Assembly (NCBI GenBank): GCA_019637095.1
Contig: JAHBWG010000020.1
Span: 42,524 to 106,523 of the forward strand
Direction: 5' to 3'
Length of the DNA stretch: 64,000 nucleotides
From: Sandaracinaceae bacterium
Lineage (GTDB): Bacteria > Myxococcota_A > Polyangia > Polyangiales > Sandaracinaceae
Part shown: in pieces, positions 8,533 through 16,136 of the stretch
Layout of the letters: every line of letters starts with the position of its first letter
Numbering within the stretch: the stretch's first letter is position 1
Made by a program: the position numbers and the translations under genes
The notes under the pieces: generated by a model
Database searches by the model: none
Told to the model about the DNA's origin: nothing
Seen by the model: the letters and a program-made list of their open reading frames with translations, nothing else

Positions 8533-9099
8533 ATGACCGCGGCCGAGACGACTCGCCTGACCTACGACGAGTACCTGGCGCTCGAGGCGCAGGGGCCCGT
8601 GAAGCACGAGTACCTCCGCGGCGTCGCCTGGGCGATGGCGGGCGGCACCATCGAGCACGCGCGGCTGCAAGCCGCGGTCGTGGGAGAGCTTCGCGCCGCG
8701 CTCGCGGGCGAGCCCTGCGTGGTCTTGAGCTCGGACGGACGCGTCCGCGTCGACGCCACCGATCGCACGACCTACCCGGACGCCTCCGTCGTCTGCGGAC
8801 CGCGCGTGACCTCGCCGGTCGACCGCCACGCGATCACCAACCCCAAGGTCCTCGTCGAGGTCCTCTCGAGCGAGACCGAGCGCGACGACCGGGGCGAGAA
8901 GTTCGCCCACTACCGGCGGCTCGACTCGCTCGAGGAGTACGTCCTCGTGAGCCAAGACGAGCGCCGCATCGAGGTGTTCCGCCGCACGCCGGAGGGCTGG
9001 ATCCTGAGCGAGGCGCTCGCGGGCGAGCGGATCGCGCTCGGCTCGATCGGCGTCGTGCTCGATGTCGACGCGGTCTACTTCGACCCCGCCGGCGCGTGA
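8533..9099 (+). CDS. Uma2 family (DUF820) putative endonuclease
   Basis: A 188-residue protein with the PD-(D/E)xK nuclease-like fold of the Uma2/DUF820 family. Visible landmarks are the N-terminal LTYDEYLALEAQGPVKHEYL, the acidic site around TTYPDASVVCG, and VLVEVLSSETERDDRGEKF. The length is normal for the family. These genes are common and multicopy in Myxococcota and cyanobacteria. They are sometimes described as transposon-associated, but no transposon is visible here and no substrate is established. It is monocistronic, with a TAnnnT box at 8519 and no ribosome binding site. Confidence 0.8.
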   Translation: MTAAETTRLTYDEYLALEAQGPVKHEYLRGVAWAMAGGTIEHARLQAAVVGELRAALAGEPCVVLSSDGRVRVDATDRTTYPDASVVCGPRVTSPVDRHAITNPKVLVEVLSSETERDDRGEKFAHYRRLDSLEEYVLVSQDERRIEVFRRTPEGWILSEALAGERIALGSIGVVLDVDAVYFDPAGA

Positions 9100-9120
9100 G
9101 GTGGCCGGAGGTCGCTGGAT

Positions 9121-10041
9121 CTAGAGCGCGCCCTCGGGGAGCTCGGCGCCGTCCGGGACCATGCGGAGCACGCGGCGCGGAGGCTCGGTCAGGGACTCGT
9201 CGCGCGCGTGCACGTGGAGGACGCCGAAGGGCGCCTCCACCGTGTGTCCGTCCTCGACCACCTCGCCGTCGAGGAGGTAGCCCGAGAGGTTGCGCAACAA
9301 GCCCGCGACCTGGTTCGGGTCGACGTCGCGCGTGATCAACACCTCGACGTCGGGGAGGAAGAAGCGATCCAGCCCGACCGTGTCCATCATCGACCACGTC
9401 GGGTCGATGTTGAACAGGCGGACGTGCGAGAAGAGCTCGAGCGGCGTGGCCCCCTCGGCCTCCGGCGAGTCGAGCACCCGCTCGACGCCCTCGGCCGGCA
9501 AGAGCACCTCGGCGTTCGGGTCGAAGTAGGCGATCGCACCCTCGAGCGACAGGAGCGGCCGCACGACCTGGAGCATGGCGTGGATCTCCTCGAACGCGCT
9601 CCAGCCCTCGGGCATCACGCGGCTCTCGGGGCCCGCGCCGACGAGGTAGCTCGTGCGCATGCGGACGAAGGCCCGGTGCCCCGAGACCGCGCGAGCGGCG
9701 TCTCGGAACGCGACCGCCTGCCCCACCGCGCGCTCCAGGTTCCTGGGGAACACCAGCGGGCCGAACGCGCCCATGCTCCACGCGGCGAAGAGCGCGGGCT
9801 CCTTCTCGGGGTCGCCCATCGTGTCGGGCCAGGCGTGCGCGACGACGTCGACGTGCACGTGCCCACCGGACGGCTCGCCGAACGGCACGAGCAGCTCCGT
9901 GCCGCCCGAGAGCCAGCTGGGCTCGGCGCTCCGGCGCGTGACGGGGACGTCGAGCGCGTCGAGGGCGCTGGCGACGGCCTCGCTCGAGGGAGCGTCGGCG
10001 AAGAGCACCGTCGCGCTCTGGGTGAAGAATCCGCGCGGCAT
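9121..10041 (-). CDS. DUF4261-like protein
   Basis: A 306-residue soluble protein starting MPRGFFTQSATVLFAD. The middle and C-terminal parts contain HRAFVRMRTSYLVGAGPES, GAIAYFDPNAEVLLP and HVRLFNIDPTWSMMDTVGL, which resemble the DUF4261 family of unknown function. The frame is open upstream to 10077, but the ATG at 10041 starts where family-like sequence begins. It is convergent with the Uma2 gene and upstream-facing with xerC. There is no signal peptide. The family assignment is from memory of its motif pattern. Confidence 0.7.
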   Translation of the reverse strand: MPRGFFTQSATVLFADAPSSEAVASALDALDVPVTRRSAEPSWLSGGTELLVPFGEPSGGHVHVDVVAHAWPDTMGDPEKEPALFAAWSMGAFGPLVFPRNLERAVGQAVAFRDAARAVSGHRAFVRMRTSYLVGAGPESRVMPEGWSAFEEIHAMLQVVRPLLSLEGAIAYFDPNAEVLLPAEGVERVLDSPEAEGATPLELFSHVRLFNIDPTWSMMDTVGLDRFFLPDVEVLITRDVDPNQVAGLLRNLSGYLLDGEVVEDGHTVEAPFGVLHVHARDESLTEPPRRVLRMVPDGAELPEGAL

Positions 10042-10090
10042 CGCGCCGAGTAACGCACCCCCTCGCGCGGACCGCAAGCGGCCCTCGACC

Positions 10091-11023
10091 TCAGTCTTCG
10101 CCGTCGTCGTGCGCGAGCGGGTGGGCGCGATCGTAGACCTCCATCAGGCGATCGACGGTCAGGTGCGTGTAGCGCTGCGTGGTCGAGAGGCTCGCGTGCC
10201 CGAGCATCTCCTGGATGGAGCGCAGGTCCGCGCCCGCGTCGAGCAGGTGCGTGGCGCACGTGTGGCGCAGCGCGTGCGGGTGGAGATCGCCGCGGCCCGC
10301 GAGCGCGCCGTAGCGGCGCACGATCGCGCCGACCGCGCCGCGCCCGAGCGCGGTGCCGCCGCGCCCGAGGAAGAGCGCGTCGGACGCGGGGCGCTCCCCG
10401 CGGGCCGGGCGCAGCCGCCCGCGAACCGCGAGGTACGCGTCGAGCGCCTCGGCCGCCTTCGCGCCGAGCGGGACCTGCCGCGGCTTGTTGCCCTTGCCGA
10501 GCACGCGCACGCGGCGGCCCTCGCGATCGAGATCGTCGAGCCGCAGGCCGGTCACCTCGCTCACGCGCAGCCCGCCGCCGTACAACAGCTCGAGGATCGC
10601 CGCGTCGCGCAGCGCGAGGCTCGGCGCGCGCGCGCCGTCCTCGGCCGGCGCGTCCATCACGCGGAACGCCTCGTCGACGGTGAGGAAGCGCGGCAGCTTG
10701 CGCTTCACGCGCGGCGTCTCGAGCGTCTCGGTCGGATCCACCTTCGCGTGGCCGCGCCGCACGAGGAAGCGATAGAACGCGCGCAGCGTCGCGATCTTCT
10801 TGGCGAGCGTCGCGTTGTCGTTCTTCGCGAAGCACGCCGCGAGGTACGCGCGCAGGATCACCGGCGAGAGCTGCGTCGCGTCGCGCGGGAGCTCCTGCTT
10901 CGCGAGCCAGCGCGACAGCTCGCCGAGCGTGCGGCCGTACGTCTCCACGGTGAGCGGCGAGCTGCGCCGCTCCGTCCGCAGGTACGACTCGAACTTCGCG
11001 ATCTGGCCCTCGAGCGCCGCCAC
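10091..11023 (-). CDS. xerC: Tyrosine recombinase XerC-like
   Basis: A 310-residue site-specific recombinase. An N-terminal core-binding domain (about 1-90, KFESYLRTERRSSPLTVETY) is followed by the catalytic domain. The catalytic residues are all visible: Arg in GGLRVSEV, Lys in GKGNKPRQVP, His-x-x-Arg in HPHALRHTCATHLLDAG, and His plus the Tyr nucleophile in MLGHASLSTTQRYTH. XerC with XerD resolves chromosome dimers at dif during division, and the length fits a housekeeping Xer protein. The start used is the GTG at 11023, which gives the normal family N-terminus; the frame remains open to an ATG at 11101. GGAGG lies too close to the GTG for an ideal ribosome binding site. An integrase of a mobile element is less likely, as no attachment site is seen. 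Confidence 0.85.
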   Translation of the reverse strand: MAALEGQIAKFESYLRTERRSSPLTVETYGRTLGELSRWLAKQELPRDATQLSPVILRAYLAACFAKNDNATLAKKIATLRAFYRFLVRRGHAKVDPTETLETPRVKRKLPRFLTVDEAFRVMDAPAEDGARAPSLALRDAAILELLYGGGLRVSEVTGLRLDDLDREGRRVRVLGKGNKPRQVPLGAKAAEALDAYLAVRGRLRPARGERPASDALFLGRGGTALGRGAVGAIVRRYGALAGRGDLHPHALRHTCATHLLDAGADLRSIQEMLGHASLSTTQRYTHLTVDRLMEVYDRAHPLAHDDGED

Positions 11024-11135
11024 GCCTCCGTGGTACCCGCCCCGGGCGCGCGCGTCGAGAAACCGAGTCTCCGGAGGAGCACGTTCCGACCCTCCCCGCA
11101 TGGCGCGCCCGCAGCGCAGCCGCTCGATTCGTCAC

Positions 11136-11163
11136 TCTCCGCGTCTCCGCGTCTTGGCGCGAG
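11136..11163 (+). repeat. TCTCCGCGTCT-type short intergenic repeat
   Basis: An octamer-like unit (TCTCCGCG, TCTCCGCG, TCTTGGCGCGAG) repeats imperfectly. Related runs occur at 20942-20975, 27055-27118 and 52793-52866, all intergenic. Confidence 0.4.
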
Positions 11164-11210
11164 CTCCTCGTCGGGCGCGCCCAGAGACGTCGGGAGCGCA
11201 CGATCTCCGG

Positions 11211-11216
11211 TAGGCT
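11211..11216 (+). promoter_or_regulatory. Putative -10 box (TAGGCT)
   Basis: TAGGCT lies 12 bases before the ATG at 11229, with no ribosome binding site. This would give a leader of about five bases or none. Confidence 0.3.
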
Positions 11217-11228
11217 CGCCGGCTCCGC

Positions 11229-11861
11229 ATGCGCGTCGCCTACCTCCACGGGTTCGCCAGCAGCCCCAAGACCAAGAAGGGCCTCGCGCTGCGCGCGCAC
11301 CTCGCGGCGCGCGGGATCGCCCTCGCCCTCCCGGACCTGAACGCGCCCTCGTTTCGCGCGCTGAGCTTCGCGGCGATGCTCGAGCGCGTGGACCGGCTCG
11401 ACGCGGAGGAGGGCGACGACGAGGGCTGGATCCTCGTCGGCTCGAGCCTCGGCGGCTGGCTCGCGGCGCGCTGGGCGGAGCGCCGGCCCGCGCGCGTGCG
11501 CGCGCTCCTCTTGCTGTGCCCCGCGTTCGACGTCGCCGGTCGCTGGGCGGCGCTGTTGCCGCCCGGCGCGCTCGAGCGCTGGCGCCGCGAGGGCGCGCTC
11601 CCGTTCGCGAACGGCGCGGGCGAGCTCGAGCCGGTGCACTACGCGTTCTTCGAGGAGGCGGGGCGCGAGGCGGCGTTCCCGGCCCCCGCGTGCCCGACCT
11701 GCGTGCTGCACGGCGTGCGCGACGAGCGCGTCCCCATCGAGAGCTCGCGCGCGTACGCGGCGGCGCACCCGAACGTCACGCTCGTCGAGGTCGACGACGG
11801 GCACGAGCTCGCGGCGTCGCTCCCGATCATCGAGGCCGAGCTCGCGCGGCTCCTCGCCTGA
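11229..11861 (+). CDS. YqiA/YcfP-family alpha/beta-fold esterase
   Basis: A 210-residue alpha/beta hydrolase. It opens with MRVAYLHGFASSPKTKK, the oxyanion-hole strand of the YqiA family. It has the nucleophile elbow ILVGSSLGGWLAARWA (Ser in GSSLG), a likely catalytic Asp in LHGVRDERVP and the His in VDDGHELA. These enzymes hydrolyse short acyl esters or thioesters, and the physiological substrate is unknown. It is cytoplasmic, with no signal peptide. The gene is divergent from xerC and is followed after 41 bases by the CBS-domain gene on the same strand, so the two may be co-transcribed. Confidence 0.8.
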   Translation: MRVAYLHGFASSPKTKKGLALRAHLAARGIALALPDLNAPSFRALSFAAMLERVDRLDAEEGDDEGWILVGSSLGGWLAARWAERRPARVRALLLLCPAFDVAGRWAALLPPGALERWRREGALPFANGAGELEPVHYAFFEEAGREAAFPAPACPTCVLHGVRDERVPIESSRAYAAAHPNVTLVEVDDGHELAASLPIIEAELARLLA

Positions 11862-11902
11862 TCGCGCTGGCGCCCCGGTCGCGCGGTGACTACGTCCGTC
11901 TC

Positions 11903-12316
11903 GTGACCAAGGACACGCCGATCGAGTCGTTCATGACCGTGCTGCCCCACACCGTCGGGGCGGACCAGACGATCGCCTACGCGCAGCAGCTCATGCAGGA
12001 GCTGCGCGTGCGCCACCTCCCCGTCCTGCGCGGCAAGGCGCTCGAGGGGATCGTGAGCGAGCGCGATCTCGCCCTCGCGGCCGGGTTCGACGGGGTCGAC
12101 GCGACCAAGGCCAAGGTCGAGGAGGCGATGATGCCCGTCCCCTACGCGGTGAGCCGCAAGACGCCGCTCGGCCGCGTGGTGCGCGAGATGGCGGATCGCA
12201 AGATCGGCTCGGCCCTCGTGCTGTCGGGCCAAGAGGTCGCCGGCATCTTCACCGTCGCCGACGCGATGTCGCTGTTCGCCCGCGCGCTCGAGGAGGCGGA
12301 CGAGGCGCAGGAGTAG
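11903..12316 (+). CDS. CBS-domain pair protein
   Basis: A 137-residue protein made almost wholly of two CBS motifs. The first runs from IESFMTVLPHTVGADQTIA to the GIVSERDLALAAG loop. The second runs from EEAMMPVPYAVSRKTPLGRV to VAGIFTVADAMSLFARAL. Stand-alone CBS pairs (Bateman modules) bind adenosyl nucleotides such as AMP or ATP and act as sensors. The GTG at 11903 is the first start that gives the usual short N-terminus. The convergent neighbour is a polyphosphate:AMP phosphotransferase, which makes ADP from AMP; a regulatory link through adenylates is possible but is only inference. An acidic tail (EEADEAQE) closes the protein. Confidence 0.8.
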   Translation: MTKDTPIESFMTVLPHTVGADQTIAYAQQLMQELRVRHLPVLRGKALEGIVSERDLALAAGFDGVDATKAKVEEAMMPVPYAVSRKTPLGRVVREMADRKIGSALVLSGQEVAGIFTVADAMSLFARALEEADEAQE

Positions 12317-12389
12317 CGGCGCCGATCGCGCGCGCTCGGATCGGGCGAGCTCGCTCGCCCGCGCCTCCGAGCGTCCAAAGTGACGCGAG

Positions 12390-12553
12390 GACGGTCGACG
12401 AGTCGAGCTCCGCGCCGCTCGAGCACACGTCGAGGCCAGGCCATCGCGCAGCGATGGCCGCTGGCCGAGGGGGCGCCATCGCCCCGCGATGGGGTCGAAC
12501 GCGGCTCGGCCGCGTCCGCACCGGGCAGGGGTGCGAAGCACCCCTCAGCCAAC
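12390..12553. repeat. Hairpin-rich intergenic element, copy A
   Basis: Four stem-loops lie in a row: 12439-12459 (9-bp stem, GCA loop), 12476-12492 (7-bp, CCC loop), 12499-12515 (6-bp) and 12527-12545 (8-bp, GAA loop). Two blocks recur in copy B near 14.8 kb in the same order and orientation. The block at 12390-12407 matches 14766-14783 at 16 of 18 bases, and the block at 12491-12518 matches 14870-14897 at 24 of 28. The spacing between blocks is almost equal (101 against 104 bases). Confidence 0.6.
12527..12545 (-). terminator. Hairpin terminator candidate for the polyphosphate phosphotransferase gene
   Basis: AGGGGTGC and GCACCCCT form a perfect 8-bp stem around a GAA loop, eight bases beyond the stop codon at 12554. 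There is no T-tract, as is usual in such GC-rich genomes. It could serve both of the convergent genes. Confidence 0.45.
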
Positions 12554-14029
12554 TCAGCGCGAGAGGGTCTCGAGGATCGTCTCGAGCACCTTGACGCGCG
12601 CGTAGCGCTTGTCCTCCGCCTCGACCAGCGTCCACGGCGCGAGCTCGGTGCTGGTGCGCTCGATCATGTCGTTGACCGCGAGGCGGTACTGCGGTGCCTT
12701 CTCGCGGTTGCGCCAGTCCTCCTCGGTGATCTTGAATTGCTTGAACCCGGTCTGCTGCCGCTCCTCGAAGCGGCGGAGCTGCTCCTCGGGGCTGATCTGG
12801 AGCCACAGCTTGGCGACGCGGATGCCGTGCTCGACGAGGTGCTCCTCGAGCTCGTTGATCTCCGAGTACGCGCGCGCCCACTCGGACGGGGGCGCGAAGC
12901 CCTCGACGCGCTCGACGAGGACGCGGCCGTACCAGGACCGATCGAAGATGACGACGCGGCCGCGCCCGGGGATGTGGCGCCAGAAGCGCCAGAGGTAGGG
13001 GCGCGCCGCCTCCTCGTCGGTGGGCGCCGCGACCGGGACGACGTTGCAGATGCGCGCGTCGAGCGGCTCGGCGACGCGGCGGATCGCGCCGCCCTTGCCC
13101 GCCGCGTCGGCGCCCTCGAACACGCAGACGAGCGCGCGCTCGCTCACGAACTTCGGATCACGCGTGGCGAGCGCGAGCTCCCCCTGGAGCTTCTCGAGGC
13201 GGCTCCGGTACGGCTTGGCGGCGATCGACTTCGACAGATCGAGCGGGTCGAGCACGGTGAGGCCGTCGACGTCGCTCGCGCTCGGGGGCACGGGCGGCGC
13301 CGGCGCGGGCGCGCTCGGCGCGGCGAGCGCCTGCTCGAGCGCGGTGGCGATCGCGCGCCCCACGGTGAGCTGGCGGTAGCGCGCGTCGTTGCCCGAGACG
13401 ACGAGCCACGGCGCGAAGTCGGTGCTCGTCTCGCGCAGCGCGCGCGCCGAGATGCGCCGGAAGCGGTCGTAGAGCTCGAAGTGCTTCCAGTCCGTCTCGG
13501 TGACGCGCCAGCGCTGCTTGGGATCCTTCTCGAGCCGGCGCAGGCGCTGGCGCTGCTCCTCTTTCGAGAGGTGGAACCAGAGCTTCACGAGGACGACGCG
13601 CTCCTGGGTGAGCATCCGCTCGAAGTGGCGGACGTGCTCCATCGCGGTGTCGAGCTCGGGGGGCTTGGTGCGGCGGAAGACCCGGTCGACGATCGGGGCG
13701 GTGTACCAGCTCCCCATGAACACGGCCGTCTTGCCGCGCGGGGGCAGGCGCGCCCAGAAGCGCGCGATCGGCGGGCGGCCGCGCTCGTCCTCGCTCGGCG
13801 GGCCCATGCCGTGCACGCGCACGTGCCGCGGGTCGAGCCAGGAGCGCAGGAGGTTGATCGTGTCCCCCTTGCCGGCGCCGTCGACGCCGCCGACGACGAC
13901 GACGAGGCTGAACTTGCGCGACTCGAGCAGCTCGTACTGCGCGTTGAGCAGGCGCTCGCGGACGGCGGGGACCTGGGCCTCGTAGTCGGCCTTGGAGACC
14001 TGGTGGCCGAGCTCGGCGGATTCGAACAT
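12554..14029 (-). CDS. pap: Polyphosphate:AMP phosphotransferase (tandem PPK2)
   Basis: A 491-residue protein with two PPK2 P-loop domains, the class II architecture that phosphorylates AMP to ADP with polyphosphate. Domain 1 (about 1-240) has VGGVDGAGKGDTINLL, ARLPPRGKTAVFMGSWYTAP and DWKHFELYDRF. Domain 2 (about 260-490) has FEGADAAGKGGAIRRV, RHIPGRGRVVIFDRSWYGR and ITEEDWRNREKAPQY. The replacement of FDRSWY by FMGSWY in the first domain is, as far as I recall, normal for this enzyme class. A proline-rich linker (about 240-262) joins the domains. The gene is monocistronic and ends in a hairpin-rich intergenic element. Confidence 0.9.
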   Translation of the reverse strand: MFESAELGHQVSKADYEAQVPAVRERLLNAQYELLESRKFSLVVVVGGVDGAGKGDTINLLRSWLDPRHVRVHGMGPPSEDERGRPPIARFWARLPPRGKTAVFMGSWYTAPIVDRVFRRTKPPELDTAMEHVRHFERMLTQERVVLVKLWFHLSKEEQRQRLRRLEKDPKQRWRVTETDWKHFELYDRFRRISARALRETSTDFAPWLVVSGNDARYRQLTVGRAIATALEQALAAPSAPAPAPPVPPSASDVDGLTVLDPLDLSKSIAAKPYRSRLEKLQGELALATRDPKFVSERALVCVFEGADAAGKGGAIRRVAEPLDARICNVVPVAAPTDEEAARPYLWRFWRHIPGRGRVVIFDRSWYGRVLVERVEGFAPPSEWARAYSEINELEEHLVEHGIRVAKLWLQISPEEQLRRFEERQQTGFKQFKITEEDWRNREKAPQYRLAVNDMIERTSTELAPWTLVEAEDKRYARVKVLETILETLSR

Positions 14030-14090
14030 CGGTCGATGATGGCACCGTTCGCGCGCGGTGGGGGACGGCTTTGCGACGGCGCGACGGCGC

Positions 14091-14399
14091 TCAGCCGTCG
14101 AGCCCGAGCGCGAAGCGGAGCGCGTCGTCGAGCTGCGCCACCTTCGCGGCCGAGAGCGCTCCCGCGCGCTCGACCAGCCGCCCCTTCGGGAGCGTCACGA
14201 GCCAGTCACAGCTGACGACGCAGGCGCGAGGGAGCCCCTCGCGCCGCCCGAGCCGCACCTCCACCGCGAAGCCCCGAAGCGTCGTCGAGACCGGCGCGAC
14301 GATCACCATCGCCCGCACCGCGTAGGCCTCGTCGCGCGACAGCAGGACGACGGGGCGCCGCTTGTCCACCTCGGCCCACCAGACCTCGCCGCGCCTCAC
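14091..14399 (-). CDS. MazF/PemK-like toxin
   Basis: A 102-residue protein with the PemK/MazF fold signature: MRRGEVWWAEVDKRRPVVLL at the N-terminus, then AMVIVAPVSTTLRG and CVVSCDWLVTLPKGRL. These toxins are usually sequence-specific endoribonucleases. The GTG start overlaps the TGA of the antitoxin gene in GTGA, so translation is coupled, and order and size are typical of a type II toxin-antitoxin operon. Catalytic activity cannot be judged by eye, although the N-terminal RRGEVWW block is well preserved. The pair is presumably autoregulated through the inverted repeat upstream of the antitoxin gene. Confidence 0.85.
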   Translation of the reverse strand: MRRGEVWWAEVDKRRPVVLLSRDEAYAVRAMVIVAPVSTTLRGFAVEVRLGRREGLPRACVVSCDWLVTLPKGRLVERAGALSAAKVAQLDDALRFALGLDG

Positions 14400-14659
14400 G
14401 GGTCGTCGTCCCACGCGACGGCGGCGAGCGCCTCGTCCGCGAGGCGAGACGCCGCCTCGAGCTCCGCGGGGGTCTCCGGCAGCCGGCGATACGCCTCGAC
14501 GTACTCCGCGACCCTCGCCCGCCGTCGCTCCTCGTCGAGGAGCGCGCGGAGCGCGCGGGCCACGACGGCGCTGCGCGACTCCCCGGTTCGCCGGCGGAGC
14601 GCCTCGACGCCCGAGAGCAGCGCGGGGTCCAGCGACACGGCGATCTTCTCGGCGCTCAT
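14396..14659 (-). CDS. Ribbon-helix-helix antitoxin
   Basis: An 87-residue protein. Residues 1-45 (KIAVSLDPALLSGVEALRRR and SRSAVVARALRALL) have the strand-helix-helix pattern of ribbon-helix-helix DNA-binding antitoxins. The acidic C-terminal half (YRRLPETPAELEAASRLADE) is the likely toxin-binding part. The ATG at 14659 directly abuts a 7-bp inverted repeat, and no Shine-Dalgarno is present. Together with a possible -10 box inside the repeat, this suggests a very short leader and direct repressor control of transcription. The toxin gene follows with a 4-base overlap. Confidence 0.85.
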   Translation of the reverse strand: MSAEKIAVSLDPALLSGVEALRRRTGESRSAVVARALRALLDEERRRARVAEYVEAYRRLPETPAELEAASRLADEALAAVAWDDDP

Positions 14660-14678
14660 GGTATGACCAATTCATACC
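14660..14678 (-). promoter_or_regulatory. Operator: inverted repeat at the toxin-antitoxin promoter
   Basis: GGTATGA and TCATACC form a perfect 7-bp inverted repeat with a 5-base spacer, directly before the antitoxin ATG. It overlaps the possible -10 box, so binding of the ribbon-helix-helix dimer would block the promoter. The AT-rich palindrome stands out sharply from its surroundings. Confidence 0.6.
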
Positions 14679-14699
14679 CGCGCCCACCGAGCGCCGCAA
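14671..14699 (-). promoter_or_regulatory. Putative promoter of the toxin-antitoxin operon
   Basis: On the minus strand, TTGCGG (14699-14694) and TATGAA (14676-14671) are separated by 17 bases. The -10 lies within the operator palindrome, and transcription would begin within a few bases of the antitoxin ATG. Confidence 0.4.
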
Positions 14700-14765
14700 G
14701 CGCGACGCCGGCGCGCCGCGAGCGGGCGTCGGCGCCCCCCTCTCGCGCGCCCAGCGCGGCTCGAC

Positions 14766-14966
14766 GACCGTCGACGGGTCGAGGATCTTCGACATCGACG
14801 CGCGTTCGAGACCCGCACGCGGCGCCGCGACCCGCGAAGGCCGAGCCTGCGTTACCGGGCGAAGTCGAAGGGGTCGAGCGCGGCGCTGCCGCGTTCGTCT
14901 CGGGTGGGGGGCCCCATCGCGGCGTTGCCGCGATGGCGAGAGGGGTTGGAACGCCCCCTCCGAAGA
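14766..14966. repeat. Hairpin-rich intergenic element, copy B
   Basis: It lies between the toxin-antitoxin pair and the end of the Gld-type operon. It shares two ordered blocks with copy A (14766-14783 and 14870-14897). It holds a 10-bp stem with a GTT loop at 14914-14936 and a CGCGG/CCGCG stem at 14879-14893. Its end (GAGGGGTTGGAACGC at 14940-14954, then CCCCTCCGAAGAGGCTCA) is shared with the element at 50797-50857. Apart from the element and the operator-promoter, the 310 bases between 14660 and 14969 hold no gene. Confidence 0.6.
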
Positions 14967-14969
14967 GGC

Positions 14970-16136
14970 TCAGTGCGCGTGGCCGTGGTGCTCGTCGTGG
15001 CCTTCGCCGCCGTGGTCGTCTCCCGGCGGCGCGTCGCCGCTCGGGGCGGGCGAGGCCTCGGCGCCCTCGGCGCCGGCGTCGGTCGGCGCGGTCGGGGTCG
15101 GCGCGGCGGGCGGCGGCGGCTCGGGGCGATCGAGCGGGTCGAGCCCGAGCACGGTGCGCGCGTCGTCCTCGAACGTCTGCGCGACGCTGGTCGGCAGGAG
15201 CACCCAGTCGCGCGTGGTCTCGGTCCGCGCGTAGTAGACGAGCGGGAAGCGCTCGACGCGGCGCAGCTCGAGCCGGCCGAGCTCCCCGCGCTCGCCGCGG
15301 ACCACCAGCGAGAGCGAGCGCTCCGCGGCCGCCGGCTCGTCGAGCTCCGAGCCCGGCTCCGCCCCCGGCGCGAGGTAGCGCTGCACGCGGAGCTGGGGGT
15401 AGCGCGAGAGCCAGTTGCCGAACGTCTCGTTGCGCCGATCCGGCGCCGCCTGATCGACCCACTCTGCCGCCTCGGTGTCGAGGCGGTTGCGCTGGAGCAA
15501 CGTCTTTTGCTGGCCCCACGCCTCGACGCGCAGCTCGGTCACCGCCGTCCACTCGAACGCGTGGAGGCGCCGCTCCATCAGGCGGAACTCCGCCGACTCG
15601 AGCGCCTGCAGCCGCTCGCTGCCGAGCAGGTGCACCGGCCCGCCCGCCTCGAGCTGGAGGTAGCGGTCGCCCGAGCCGTAGGCGCGGCCGCCGACGAGGT
15701 AGGCGTGCGTGGTGCCGCCGCAGGTGATCGCGAAGCGGCTCGGGGTCGCCTCGTCGCCGGCGAGCCCGAGCTCGGCGAGCTGCGCTGCGTCGAGCGTGCC
15801 GAGGGTGCGGCGCACGGTGAGCGGCGCGATCTGCGCGAGCCACTCCGTCACGCCGTCGCTCGAGGCGACGAACTGCTGCGTCTCGTCCTCGGCGCCCTCG
15901 CGGCGGCGCACCACCGTGCCGCGCGTGGTCGCCTCGCGTCCGTCGCGGGTGATCTCGAGGGTGGTGTCCTTGTCGGCCGTGCGCAGCACCGCGCGGCTCA
16001 CCGCGTCCGGGGCGCACTCGACGATCACCACCTCGTCGCGCTCGCGCGCGGGCGCGTCGTCGGTCCACACGACGTAGGCGAGCGTGAGCCCCCCGAGGGC
16101 GAGGATCGCGTGCGCCAGAACGCTCTTGCGATTCAT
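14970..16136 (-). CDS. DUF4340 domain protein of a Gld-type ABC operon
   Basis: A 388-residue protein with one N-terminal membrane anchor (VLAHAILALGGLTLAYVVW). The soluble region after it (about 35-340) resembles DUF4340, a domain usually encoded directly after gldG-like genes. Features include EITRDGREATTRGTVV, HVRR-like paired repeats of strands, and FTEY-like blocks such as YYARTETTRDWVLLP. The C-terminus is Pro/Ala-rich and ends with a His-rich tail (GDDHGGEGHDEHHGHAH), a possible metal-binding run. Its ATG overlaps the previous TGA in ATGA. The product probably sits on the outer face of the membrane with the transporter. The function of the family is not established. Confidence 0.75.
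   Translation of the reverse strand: MNRKSVLAHAILALGGLTLAYVVWTDDAPARERDEVVIVECAPDAVSRAVLRTADKDTTLEITRDGREATTRGTVVRRREGAEDETQQFVASSDGVTEWLAQIAPLTVRRTLGTLDAAQLAELGLAGDEATPSRFAITCGGTTHAYLVGGRAYGSGDRYLQLEAGGPVHLLGSERLQALESAEFRLMERRLHAFEWTAVTELRVEAWGQQKTLLQRNRLDTEAAEWVDQAAPDRRNETFGNWLSRYPQLRVQRYLAPGAEPGSELDEPAAAERSLSLVVRGERGELGRLELRRVERFPLVYYARTETTRDWVLLPTSVAQTFEDDARTVLGLDPLDRPEPPPPAAPTPTAPTDAGAEGAEASPAPSGDAPPGDDHGGEGHDEHHGHAH

Noticed and set aside
12439..12545. CRISPR-like array of hairpins
   Set aside because: The stems differ in sequence and spacing; there are no identical repeats separated by unique spacers.
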